Shown here one piece after another: positions 16,926-25,356 of a stretch of 54,789 nucleotides of DNA. The translations under genes were made by a program, and so were the position numbers. Source of the DNA: Paracoccaceae bacterium (GTDB lineage Bacteria; Pseudomonadota; Alphaproteobacteria; Rhodobacterales; Rhodobacteraceae); contig JAGXGW010000022.1 of the NCBI GenBank assembly GCA_024636555.1, positions 1 to 54,789 on the forward strand. Reading direction: 5' to 3'. Numbering within the stretch: the stretch's first letter is position 1; every line of letters begins with the position of its first letter. The notes beneath the pieces are model-generated. The model had not been told where the DNA came from. It searched no databases and saw only the letters and a program-made list of their open reading frames with translations.

Positions 16926-17765
16926 ATGGACGGATCGGACAATGCCATAGGCCGGACCACGCGCGCCACGGGAGAGATCACACCGCAACAGGCCGACATG
17001 ATCGGCGCGACCCTGCGCCCGCACTGGCAGGCCGGCACGCTGGCCAAGGGCGATGTACTGCCGCAGCTCTGGCACTGGGCCGCTTTTGCGCCTACCGCCG
17101 CGATGGAGGATCTTGGCCCCGACGGTCATCCGAAGTTGGGCGGCTTTCTGCCCGATCTGGGGCTGGGGCGGCGGATGTGGGCGGGCGGCAGCCTGCGGTT
17201 CATCGCGCCCCTGCATGTCGGCGAGGTGCTGACGCGGCATTCCGAGATCACCGCGCTAGCGCATAAACAGGCCGGTCAAACCCCGATGGCCGTACTGACC
17301 CTGCGCCACCGGATCGACACGGCGCGCGGCACGGCCATCGAGGAGGAGCAGACCATCGTCTATCTGCCGCTCCCCGAGCGCTACGTCCCGCCGAAACCCG
17401 TACCCGCGCCGGACAGTGCCGATTTCGACGAGAGTGTCGCCATCGACCCCGTGCGCCTGTTCCGCTACTCCGCTGTCACCTTCAACGGCCACCGCATCCA
17501 TTACGACCGGCCCTATGCCACCGAAGTGGAGCACTACCCCGCCCTGGTCGTGCATGGCCCGCTGCAAGCCACGCTGCTGATCGACGCCGCCGCCCGCCAT
17601 GCCGGACGCGCCCCCGCAACCTTCCGGTATCGCGGGGTGCACCCGATGTTCGACACGCATCCTTTGCGTCTGATCGGGACCATGACCGAGGATGACACCA
17701 TGACACTTTGCACCGCCGCCCCCCAAGGGCATACCGGCACGCAGGCCACCGCAGGCTGGTCCTGA
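16926..17765 (+). CDS. Mesaconyl-C4-CoA hydratase-like protein (FAS1-like/MaoC hot-dog dehydratase)
   Basis: 279 residues, two hot-dog halves. The second half carries the hydratase signature: NGHRIHYDRPYATE followed by YPALVVHGPLQATLL. This matches the HTD2/Meh group, which hydrates mesaconyl-C4-CoA to (S)-citramalyl-CoA. The start at 16926 is chosen because GGAGGGGG precedes it; a GTG/ATG further up in the frame would add residues with no family counterpart. The stop overlaps the next ATG (TGATG), so it is translationally coupled with the mesaconyl-CoA transferase-like gene, the partner enzyme in the 3-hydroxypropionate bi-cycle. Other 3-hydroxyacyl-CoA dehydration roles are possible. Confidence 0.75.
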   Translation: MDGSDNAIGRTTRATGEITPQQADMIGATLRPHWQAGTLAKGDVLPQLWHWAAFAPTAAMEDLGPDGHPKLGGFLPDLGLGRRMWAGGSLRFIAPLHVGEVLTRHSEITALAHKQAGQTPMAVLTLRHRIDTARGTAIEEEQTIVYLPLPERYVPPKPVPAPDSADFDESVAIDPVRLFRYSAVTFNGHRIHYDRPYATEVEHYPALVVHGPLQATLLIDAAARHAGRAPATFRYRGVHPMFDTHPLRLIGTMTEDDTMTLCTAAPQGHTGTQATAGWS

Positions 17766-18985
17766 TGAACGGTATCCTGCAGGGCATGCGCGTGGTCGAA
17801 GGCTCCGCCTTCGTGGCTATTCCCCTCGCCGGTATGACACTGGCGCAGATGGGGGCAGATGTGATCCGCTTCGACCGGCTGGAGGGGGGCCTTGACGCGC
17901 ATCGCTGGCCGGTCACCGATCAGGGCCAAAGCCTGTTCTGGGCGGGGATGAACAAAGGCAAACGGTCCATCGCCATCGATATGAAATCGCCGCGCGGGCG
18001 CGAACTGGTGACGCAGATCATCACCGCACCGGGCGAGGATGCGGGCATGTTCCTGACCAATCTGCGCGTGCGCGGCTGGATGGATCATCCGACGCTCAGC
18101 CAGTTCCGCCCCGATCTGATCATGGTCACCCTCTCGGGCGACCGTATGGGGCGGCCTGCGGTGGATTACACGGTCAACCCCGCGCTGGGTTTCCCCGAGG
18201 CCACGGGGCCTGCGGGCAGCGAGGGTCCGGTCGCGCATGTCTTGCCTGCGTGGGATTGTATCGCGGGCAATCTCGCCGTCTCGGCCCTGCTGGCGGCCGA
18301 GCGTCACCGGCTGAAAACCGGCCAGGGGCAGGATGTTGACCTCAGCCTCAAGGATGTGGCCGCTGCCATGCTGGGCCATCTGGGTATCATCGGCGAGGTG
18401 ATGGTGAACGGGGTGGACCGTCCCAAAAGCGGCAATGCGCTTTACGGGGCCTATGGCCAGGATTTTGTCTGCGCGGACGGGCGGCGGATCATGGTGATCG
18501 GCCTGACCGACAGGCAATGGCGCGGGCTGGTCACCGTCACCGGCAGCGCCGAGGCGATGGAGGGGATCGCCCGCCAGACCGGGCTGAATCTGGCGCGCGA
18601 GGGTGCGCGCTGGGAGGCGCGTGCCATGATCACCGAGGCGCTGATCCCGTGGTTCGCCGCGCGCGCTCTTCCCGAGATTGCGCCTTTGTTCGAGGCCGCG
18701 GGGCTGACATGGTCCGAATTTCGTAGCTTTGCCCGCGCCGTTCACGAAGATCCCGATCTGCAACCGGGCGAGAACCCGATGTTCGCGCATATCGAGCAAC
18801 CGGGCATCGGGCGCTATCCGGTGCCGGCCTCACCGCTGAGCTTTTCTGCCGCCGCAACCCCCGCCCCGACGGCCGCTCCGGTTCTGGGGGCCAACACCGA
18901 GGAAGTGCTGGCCGATGTCGCGGGCCTGCCAGAGCGCGAGATCGCGCAACTTTTCGATCAGGGCGTCGTCGCCGGGCCGCGTTGA
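17765..18985 (+). CDS. Mesaconyl-CoA C1-C4 transferase-like protein (family III CoA transferase)
   Basis: 406 residues, close to the length of mesaconyl-CoA transferase (2-methylfumaryl-CoA isomerase, Mct) of Chloroflexus. The CaiB/BaiF fold is shown by GMRVVEGSAFVAIPLAGMTL at the N-terminus, NKGKRSIAIDMKSPRGRELV, and DRMGRPAVDYTVNPALGFP containing the likely catalytic aspartate. Mct moves CoA within mesaconyl-CoA from C1 to C4. The start ATG overlaps the preceding stop by one base. Its pairing with a Meh-like hydratase supports this substrate over generic family III transferases. Mesaconyl-C1-CoA would come from the ethylmalonyl-CoA pathway, common in Rhodobacterales but not visible here. 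Confidence 0.75.
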   Translation: MNGILQGMRVVEGSAFVAIPLAGMTLAQMGADVIRFDRLEGGLDAHRWPVTDQGQSLFWAGMNKGKRSIAIDMKSPRGRELVTQIITAPGEDAGMFLTNLRVRGWMDHPTLSQFRPDLIMVTLSGDRMGRPAVDYTVNPALGFPEATGPAGSEGPVAHVLPAWDCIAGNLAVSALLAAERHRLKTGQGQDVDLSLKDVAAAMLGHLGIIGEVMVNGVDRPKSGNALYGAYGQDFVCADGRRIMVIGLTDRQWRGLVTVTGSAEAMEGIARQTGLNLAREGARWEARAMITEALIPWFAARALPEIAPLFEAAGLTWSEFRSFARAVHEDPDLQPGENPMFAHIEQPGIGRYPVPASPLSFSAAATPAPTAAPVLGANTEEVLADVAGLPEREIAQLFDQGVVAGPR

Positions 18986-19119
18986 GCGCATCTCCGGGGG
19001 ATTGTTAGCGCGAAACGTGACCATTGCGCGCAGCAAGCTGCGCCTGTGCGTGTGACAAGACCCTTGCGCCGATGGCCTGACCTTGGGTAAGCCGTTGCCA
19101 GCGCCGGAGGAGGGACACA

Positions 19120-21009
19120 ATGGTATACAAGGACGTTTATGCAGGCTGGAAGGCCGATCCTGAGGGGTTCTGGATGGAGCAGGCCCGTGCCATTGACTGG
19201 GTCAAGCCACCCTCAAAGGCGCTTTTCGCGGATAATGCGCCGCTTTACGAGTGGTTCAAGGACGCGCAGGTCAACACCTGCTGGAACGCGGTGGACCGCC
19301 ATGTCGAGGCGGGTCACGGTGCGCGAATGGCGATCATCCACGACAGCCCTGTGACCGATACCGTGGAAAAAATAACCTACGGCGAATTGCAAACCCGCGT
19401 GGCCAGCCTTGCGGGTGCGCTGCGGGCCAAGGGGATTGAAAAGGGCGACCGCGTGGTGATCTACATGCCGATGGTGCCCGAGGCGCTGGAAGCGATGCTC
19501 GCCTGCGCCCGTTTGGGTGCGATCCATTCGGTGGTGTTCGGCGGTTTCGCCGCGCATGAGCTTGCGGTGCGGATCGACGATTTCACGCCAAAGGCGATCA
19601 TCGCTGGCTCCTGCGGCATCGAGCCGGGCCGCGTGGTGCATTACAAGCCATTGGTGGACAGCGCCATCGAACAGGCCGCCCACAAACCCGAGTTCTGCGT
19701 GATCTTCCAGCGCAAGCAGCAAGAGGCACAACTGATCGCGGGCCGCGACCACGACTGGCATGGATTCCAACATGGGGTGGAACCTGCCGAATGCGTGCCG
19801 GTGTCAGGCGATCATCCGGCCTATGTGCTCTATACCTCCGGCACAACGGGCCAGCCCAAGGGCGTGATCCGGCCCACGGCGGGCCATCTGGTCGCGCTCA
19901 ACTGGACGATGAAGAACATCTACAACGTCGATCCCGGCGAAGTGTTCTGGGCCGCCTCCGATGTGGGCTGGGTCGTCGGGCACAGCTATATCTGCTACGC
20001 GCCGCTGATCCACGGCAACACCACCGTGGTTTTCGAGGGCAAGCCCGTGGGCACACCGGAAGCGGGCACCTTCTGGCGCGTGATCTCCGAACATAACGTG
20101 CGCTCCTTCTTCACAGCCCCCACTGCCTTCCGCGCGATCAAGCGCGAGGATCCCAAGGGCGCGTTCCGCACCAAATACGATCTGACCTGCCTGCGCGCGC
20201 TTTATCTGGCGGGCGAACGGGCGGATCCCGACACGATCATCTGGGCGCAGAACCTGCTCAAGGTGCCGGTGATCGACCATTGGTGGCAGACCGAAACCGG
20301 CTGGCCGATTGCCGCAAACCCGATGGGCCTCGATCCGCTTCCCGTCAAGATCGGCTCGCCTTCCGTGGCCATGCCCGGCTGGGACGTGCAGATTCTGGAT
20401 GAGGCGGGCCATCCGATGCCGGCAGGCGAACTCGGCGCGATTGCCGTCAAACTGCCGCTGCCGCCCGGTACGCTGCCGACGCTGTGGAATGCCGAGGATC
20501 GCTACCGCAAATCCTACCTGTCGCATTTCCCCGGCTATTACGAGACCGGTGATGCCGGCATGATCGATGAGGACGGCTATCTCTACATCATGGCGCGCAC
20601 CGATGACGTGATCAACGTGGCAGGCCACCGCCTCTCCACGGGTGCGATGGAAGAGATCCTTGCCGGTCATCCCGATGTGGCCGAATGCGCCGTGATCGGT
20701 GTCACGGATGAACTCAAAGGCCAGTTGCCGATGGGCTTTTTGTGCCTGACCAAAGGCGTGGACCGCCCGCATGCCGATATCGTCAAGGAATGCGTTGCCC
20801 GTGTCCGCGACCAGATCGGGCCTGTGGCAGCGTTCAAGCTGGCTTTGGTGGTGGACCGCCTGCCCAAGACCCGCTCGGGCAAGATCCTGCGCGCCACGAT
20901 GGTCAAGCTGGCCGATGGCGAGACGTTCAAAACACCCGCCACAATCGACGACCCCGCCATTCTGGACGAGATCCGCAGCGCCCTGCAAACGCTTGGCTAT
21001 GCAAAATAA
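19120..21009 (+). CDS. prpE: Propionyl-CoA synthetase
   Basis: 629 residues, ANL superfamily, ACS/PrpE branch. Activates propionate to propionyl-CoA with ATP. VYKDVYAGWKADPEGFW at the N-terminus is typical of PrpE. YTSGTTGQPKG at 238-248 is the P-loop, WWQTETGWPI the A5 motif, YETGDAGMIDEDGY A7, RTDDVINVAGHRLSTG A8, and KTRSGKILR carries the acylatable lysine. The SD CGGAGGAGGG lies close to the ATG. It is 134 bases after the mct-like gene on the same strand. With Mce (51078-51482) it accounts for two steps of propionate use. Confidence 0.92.
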   Translation: MVYKDVYAGWKADPEGFWMEQARAIDWVKPPSKALFADNAPLYEWFKDAQVNTCWNAVDRHVEAGHGARMAIIHDSPVTDTVEKITYGELQTRVASLAGALRAKGIEKGDRVVIYMPMVPEALEAMLACARLGAIHSVVFGGFAAHELAVRIDDFTPKAIIAGSCGIEPGRVVHYKPLVDSAIEQAAHKPEFCVIFQRKQQEAQLIAGRDHDWHGFQHGVEPAECVPVSGDHPAYVLYTSGTTGQPKGVIRPTAGHLVALNWTMKNIYNVDPGEVFWAASDVGWVVGHSYICYAPLIHGNTTVVFEGKPVGTPEAGTFWRVISEHNVRSFFTAPTAFRAIKREDPKGAFRTKYDLTCLRALYLAGERADPDTIIWAQNLLKVPVIDHWWQTETGWPIAANPMGLDPLPVKIGSPSVAMPGWDVQILDEAGHPMPAGELGAIAVKLPLPPGTLPTLWNAEDRYRKSYLSHFPGYYETGDAGMIDEDGYLYIMARTDDVINVAGHRLSTGAMEEILAGHPDVAECAVIGVTDELKGQLPMGFLCLTKGVDRPHADIVKECVARVRDQIGPVAAFKLALVVDRLPKTRSGKILRATMVKLADGETFKTPATIDDPAILDEIRSALQTLGYAK

Positions 21010-21041
21010 ATCCAAGCCCCCTGCTTTTCGCGCCGGGGGCT

Positions 21042-21064
21042 GCTTCTTCTTGCTGAAAATATCC
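21042..21064 (-). repeat. Dispersed 23-base intergenic motif, copy 1
   Basis: Minus-strand reading GGATATTTTCAGCAAGAAGA plus AGC. It is identical over 23 bases to the copy at 36921-36943 and starts about 30 bases after the prpE stop, next to a GC hairpin (GCCCCC at 21015-21020 with GGGGGC at 21035-21040). The hairpin plus motif may act as the prpE transcript end. Confidence 0.65.
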
Positions 21065-21128
21065 AAATCCACCGCACGCCGCACGCACCGCCGTTGAAGA
21101 CGGCCTGCCTGTGCCCCATATCTCGGGC

Positions 21129-21680
21129 ATGACAAACACCCAAAGCCTGATGGCGGCGCTCTGCCTCGCCCTGACCCTTCCCCTGACTGCGAGGGCGCAA
21201 ATGCCTGACGAGATCCGCCTGACCCCTGATGCACGCTGGACCTATGTGTCCGATCAGGTGATGGGCGGCGAGTCCGAGGGGGGCGCCCGGATCGAAACCG
21301 TGGATGGCCAGCCCGTGCTGCGCCTGACGGGCGATGTCAGCACCGCCAATCGCGGCGGCTTTCTGCAAACGCGGATCACGCTGGACAATCCGCCGCCCGA
21401 GGGCGCGCAGGGCGTCACCCTCAAGGTGCGCGGCAATGGCGAGGGGTATTTCGTGCATCTGCGTACCACCGGAACCGTGCTGCCGTGGCAATATTATCAG
21501 GCACCGTTTCCCACGACCGCAGACTGGACCGAGTTGCGCATTCCCTTTTCTGCCTTCGAACCCTCGGGCAACATGCTGCGCGACGCCATTGTGCCAGAGA
21601 GCATCCGCAGTCTGGGCATCGTCGCCTACGGGCGCGAGCATCAGGCCGATATCTCGGTGATGTGGGCCGGGTTCTACTGA
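21129..21680 (+). CDS. Exported CIA30-domain protein
   Basis: 183 residues. MTNTQSLMAALCLALTLPLT ending TARAQ is a Sec signal peptide, so the protein is periplasmic. The rest (WTYVSDQVMGGESEGGARIE, GGFLQTRITLD, YFVHLRT, WTELRIPFSAFEPSG) matches the galactose-binding-like CIA30 (NDUFAF1) domain, which in eukaryotes assists complex I assembly. In bacteria the role is unclear. The start at 21129 is chosen over a GTG 18 bases upstream because it gives a clean signal peptide. Confidence 0.75.
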   Translation: MTNTQSLMAALCLALTLPLTARAQMPDEIRLTPDARWTYVSDQVMGGESEGGARIETVDGQPVLRLTGDVSTANRGGFLQTRITLDNPPPEGAQGVTLKVRGNGEGYFVHLRTTGTVLPWQYYQAPFPTTADWTELRIPFSAFEPSGNMLRDAIVPESIRSLGIVAYGREHQADISVMWAGFY

Positions 21681-21734
21681 TCATCGGACCATTCCGACAA
21701 CGTTCCGTTATGTGCCCTTATCGCAACGCGCACC

Positions 21735-21905
21735 AAGCCGCGCGGTCGCCGACACGCGGGGTGGCTGCAAAGGTCTGAACGGGGCAATTTATCGTGCAGC
21801 ATCTTCGGACATAGGCTGATGCCACACCACCCACCAATCGCCCCCCGGGGGGCGGGTCGGCGATCGCGCGGCAGCCTAAGGCCTTGATTCCGCGCGGGGC
21901 AGACC
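21735..21905 (+). repeat. Intergenic repeat family, copy C (long inverted arms)
   Basis: Fills most of the convergent gap between the CIA30 gene and nadK. The left arm 21737-21765 and right arm 21837-21872 (ATCGCCCCCCGGGGGGCGGG and on) are near reverse complements. The centre has GCAATTTATCGTGCAGC (21784-21800), matching copy A over TTTATCGTGCAGC, and the tail GATTCCGCGCGGGG matches copy B. The arms match copy B most closely (GGTCGCCGACACGCGGGGTGG). Confidence 0.7.
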
Positions 21906-21917
21906 GGCAACTCCTCG

Positions 21918-22679
21918 CTAGACGAACTGTTCCTGTATCAGCCGCTCTTCCAGCCCGTGGCCGGGATCGAACAGGATGCGGTGTTCGATCTCGGGTGCGC
22001 TGCGGATCTCCACCGTGATCACATCGCGCACCGAGCGGGAATCCGCATCGGCCATCACCGGGCGCTTGTCGGGTTCCTGCACGTCTATCCGCACCACTGC
22101 GGTTTTCGGCAACAGCGCGCCGCGCCAGCGCCGCGGGCGGAAGGGTGCAATCGCGGTCAGCGCCAGCACGTCCGAACGGATCGGCAGGATCGGACCATGC
22201 GCGGAGTAATTATACGCGGTCGATCCCGCAGGGGTCGAGACAAGCGCGCCGTCGCAGACCAGTTCCTCCATCCGCAGGCGGCCATCCACCGAAATCCGCA
22301 GCTTGGCGGCTTGCGGGCCTTGCCGCAGCATCGACACCTCGTTGATCGCCAGCGCCATATGCTGCGTGCCATCGGCGCAGGTAGCGCGCATTTCCAGCGG
22401 GTTGATCAGCGCCACCTCGGCATCGGCCAGCCTGTCGAGCAGATCATCCTCGCCGTAGGTGTTCATCAGAAAACCCACCGTGCCGCGGTTCATGCCGTAG
22501 ACCGGCGCAGGCAGGGCCTGTGTGCGGTGCAAAGTGGCCAGCATGAAGCCGTCGCCGCCAAGGGCCACGATCACATCGGCACTCTCCTCGGGTGCCGATC
22601 CGTAGCGCGCGGTCAGGCGGGTTTCGGCCTCTTGCGCGCTGGGAACGGAACTGGCGCAAAAGGCGATCTTGAGGGTCAT
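21918..22679 (-). CDS. nadK: NAD kinase
   Basis: 253 residues. Phosphorylates NAD to NADP. GGDG at 41-44 ([14 protein letters not shown]) is the diagnostic NAD kinase motif; [10 protein letters not shown] and NEVSMLRQ follow, and [20 protein letters not shown] is the conserved NE/D and glycine-rich block. The ATG at 22679 gives the short alphaproteobacterial form; the upstream open frame is not conserved in style. It is divergent from glyA (187-base spacer). Confidence 0.92.
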   Translation of the reverse strand: MTLKIAFCASSVPSAQEAETRLTARYGSAPEESADVIVALGGDGFMLATLHRTQALPAPVYGMNRGTVGFLMNTYGEDDLLDRLADAEVALINPLEMRATCADGTQHMALAINEVSMLRQGPQAAKLRISVDGRLRMEELVCDGALVSTPAGSTAYNYSAHGPILPIRSDVLALTAIAPFRPRRWRGALLPKTAVVRIDVQEPDKRPVMADADSRSVRDVITVEIRSAPEIEHRILFDPGHGLEERLIQEQFV

Positions 22680-22865
22680 GCCGTGGTCATCCTGTTTCCG
22701 ATACGCAGCGTCGCGCGCCGATGGAAGCACAAACGCCTCGCCTGCGCCAGCCCTGCCGCCCCTTCCGCCGCAAGCACCTGCCCCTGCGTCGCTTTCGGCC
22801 CTTCCCCCCCTGCCGGCTTTGCACTAGGACACAGGGGGAACGCTGATCCCCAAACGGAGCCTGAC

Positions 22866-24149
22866 ATGACCGACACCGGTTTTTTCACCGAAGCGCTGTC
22901 CTCGCGCGATCCCGAACTGTTCAAATCCATGACCGACGAGCTGGGTCGCCAGCGCCACGAGATCGAACTGATCGCGTCGGAGAATTTCACGTCTGCCGCC
23001 GTGATGGAAACCCAGGGCGGCGTGATGACGAACAAATATGCCGAAGGCTATCCCGGACGGCGCTATTACGGCGGATGCCAGTTTGTCGATGTGGCCGAGA
23101 ACCTTGCGATCGAGCGGGCCTGCCAGTTGTTCGGGTGCAGCTTTGCCAATGTGCAGCCCAATTCCGGCAGCCAGGCGAACCAGGCGGTGTTCACCGCGCT
23201 GTTGCAGCCCGGCGACACGATTTTGGGCATGTCGCTGGACGCGGGCGGCCACCTGACGCACGGGGCCAAGCCCAACCAGTCGGGCAAGTGGTTCAATGCG
23301 ATCCAATACGGTGTGCGCGAGCAGGATTTGGAGATCGACTATGACCAGATCGCCGAACTGGCGACAGAGCATAAACCCAAGATGATCATCGCGGGCGGCT
23401 CTGCCATTCCGCGCACCATCGACTTTGCCAGGATGCGCGAGATTGCCGATTCCGTCGGGGCCTACCTTCTGGCCGATGTGGCGCATTTCGCGGGCCTGAT
23501 TGCGGCGGGGCATTATCCCTCGCCCTTCCCGCATGCGCATGTCGCCACGACGACGACACACAAAACACTGCGCGGCCCGCGTGGCGGGCTGATCCTGACC
23601 AATGACGAGGATCTCGCCAAGAAATTCAACTCGGCCATCTTCCCCGGCATCCAAGGCGGCCCGCTGATGCATGTGATCGCGGCCAAGGCTGTGGCTTTTG
23701 GCGAGGCGCTGCGCCCCGGCTTCAAGGATTATCAGGCCAAGGTCATCCACAACGCGCAGGCGATGGCGGACGAGCTGATCAAGGGCGGTCTGGATATCGT
23801 GACAGGCGGCACCGATTGCCACCTGATGCTGGTGGACCTGCGCCCCAAGGGCGTGAAGGGTAACGCCACCGAAAAGGCATTGGGCCGCGCCCATATCACC
23901 TGCAACAAGAACGGCATTCCGTTCGATACCGAAAAGCCGATGATCACCAGCGGCGTTCGTCTGGGTACTCCCGCAGGCACGACGCGCGGTTTTGGCGAGG
24001 ACGAGTTCCGCCAGATCGCCCGCTGGATCGTGCAGGTCGTCGACGGGCTGGCCGCCAATGGCGAGGATGGTAATGCCGAGGTCGAGGCGCAGGTGCGCGC
24101 CGAAGTCGAGGAAATGTGCAAGCGTTTCCCGATCTATCCGAACCTCTGA
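22866..24149 (+). CDS. glyA: Serine hydroxymethyltransferase
   Basis: 427 residues. PLP enzyme that interconverts serine and glycine and loads tetrahydrofolate with a C1 unit. IASENFTS at 36-43, [15 protein letters not shown] at 56-70, and [14 protein letters not shown] around 228-241 with the PLP lysine K233 are diagnostic. Start ATG 22866 gives the N-terminus [21 protein letters not shown] strong terminator follows the stop. I looked for a glycine, SAM or THF riboswitch in the upstream spacer and recognised none. Confidence 0.97.
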   Translation: MTDTGFFTEALSSRDPELFKSMTDELGRQRHEIELIASENFTSAAVMETQGGVMTNKYAEGYPGRRYYGGCQFVDVAENLAIERACQLFGCSFANVQPNSGSQANQAVFTALLQPGDTILGMSLDAGGHLTHGAKPNQSGKWFNAIQYGVREQDLEIDYDQIAELATEHKPKMIIAGGSAIPRTIDFARMREIADSVGAYLLADVAHFAGLIAAGHYPSPFPHAHVATTTTHKTLRGPRGGLILTNDEDLAKKFNSAIFPGIQGGPLMHVIAAKAVAFGEALRPGFKDYQAKVIHNAQAMADELIKGGLDIVTGGTDCHLMLVDLRPKGVKGNATEKALGRAHITCNKNGIPFDTEKPMITSGVRLGTPAGTTRGFGEDEFRQIARWIVQVVDGLAANGEDGNAEVEAQVRAEVEEMCKRFPIYPNL

Positions 24150-24170
24150 GCGATCAGACAATGAACCGAC

Positions 24171-24203
24171 AAACGCCGCGCTTGTGACAGCGCGGCGTTT
24201 TTG
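24171..24203 (+). terminator. Intrinsic terminator of glyA
   Basis: AAACGCCGCGC, an 8-base loop TTGTGACA, then GCGCGGCGTTTTT: an 11-pair GC-rich stem followed by a T tract (TTTTTGTTT). It lies 22 bases after the glyA stop and just before the convergent LLM oxidoreductase gene. Confidence 0.9.
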
Positions 24204-24237
24204 TTTGAAGCGGTCGCTGCCGATCAGGCCGCGCAGA

Positions 24238-25245
24238 TCAGGCGGCTTGGACAGAGGCCTGAATATCCGCCAGCGCATCGGCCGCGATCTCGAACGAGCG
24301 CACCCGTGCTGCGTGATCGTGGATCATGCCGGTTACCATCAACTCGTCCGGACGGTAGCGCGCCACGATCTGCGACAGCGACCGGTGCACCGCATCGGCA
24401 TCGCCGATGGCAGAGACGGACAGCGCCTCCTCGACACCGCGCAGGATCTGGGCGGGCACATGCGCCGTGATATCCTCGACAGGCTTGGGCAATTTGCCGG
24501 GCATGCCGGAGCGCAGGCGGGCAAAGGCCAGCATCTGCGAGGTTCGCAGGTATTGCGCCTCGGCAGCCGTATCGGCGGCGCAGATACCGGCGGCGACGAC
24601 CGCATAGGGTTTGGCGAGGTATTTTGACGGCTTGAAGGTTGCACGGTAAGTCCGCAGCGCCTCCTCCAGCATTTGCGGGGCGAAATGCGAGGCAAAGGCA
24701 TAGGGCAGGCCCATATAGGCCGCGAATTGCGCCCCGAACAGGCTGGAGCCTAAGATCCACACCGGCACATGGCTGCCCTGCCCCGGCACGGCCCGTACGC
24801 GGGCATCGGCCGGCGCATCGCCCAGATAGTCCAGCAGTTCGGCCACATCCTGCGGAAAGGTATCGGCCCCGTCCATATAGCGGCGCAGCGCGCGGGCGGT
24901 GCCCATATCGGTGCCCGGCGCGCGGCCAAGGCCCAGATCAATGCGGCCCGGAAACAGCGCCTCCAGCGTGCCGAACTGCTCGGCGATGACCAAGGGCGCG
25001 TGGTTGGGCAGCATGATCCCGCCGGAGCCGACGCGTATCGTCCCGGTGGCGGCGGCGACGCGTCCGATCACCACGGCCGTGGCCGCGCTTGCGATGCCGG
25101 GCATGTTGTGATGCTCGGCCAGCCAGAACCTGTGATAGCCGAAACGCTCGGCATTCACGGCCAGATCGACCGTATTCGCCAGCGCCTGCGCGGTGCTGGC
25201 CCCTTCGGGAACCGGGGACAGGTCGAGAAGCGAGAAATGATGCAT
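24238..25245 (-). CDS. LLM-class flavin-dependent oxidoreductase (MsnO8/YhbW type)
   Basis: 335 residues with the bacterial luciferase TIM-barrel pattern: [10 protein letters not shown] at the N-terminus, [40 protein letters not shown], and [17 protein letters not shown]. Such enzymes use reduced flavin and O2 on an organic substrate, which is unknown here. SD AGGAG precedes the ATG. It stands alone between glyA (convergent) and the SLC13 transporter. Confidence 0.85.
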   Translation of the reverse strand: MHHFSLLDLSPVPEGASTAQALANTVDLAVNAERFGYHRFWLAEHHNMPGIASAATAVVIGRVAAATGTIRVGSGGIMLPNHAPLVIAEQFGTLEALFPGRIDLGLGRAPGTDMGTARALRRYMDGADTFPQDVAELLDYLGDAPADARVRAVPGQGSHVPVWILGSSLFGAQFAAYMGLPYAFASHFAPQMLEEALRTYRATFKPSKYLAKPYAVVAAGICAADTAAEAQYLRTSQMLAFARLRSGMPGKLPKPVEDITAHVPAQILRGVEEALSVSAIGDADAVHRSLSQIVARYRPDELMVTGMIHDHAARVRSFEIAADALADIQASVQAA

Positions 25246-25356
25246 GGTGGTGCTCCTTTCAGGGGCAGTCTAGACCTTCGCTCAGGCAGGGCCAAGCGGG
25301 TTCGGTCCCGGGCAGCGGCCCTGCGGGATCACGCTTGAGCGATCTGTGCTGTTGGA

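Noticed and set aside
22680..22865. Riboswitch upstream of glyA
   Set aside because: Looked for glycine, SAM and tetrahydrofolate aptamer consensus features; none were recognised, only short GC hairpins.
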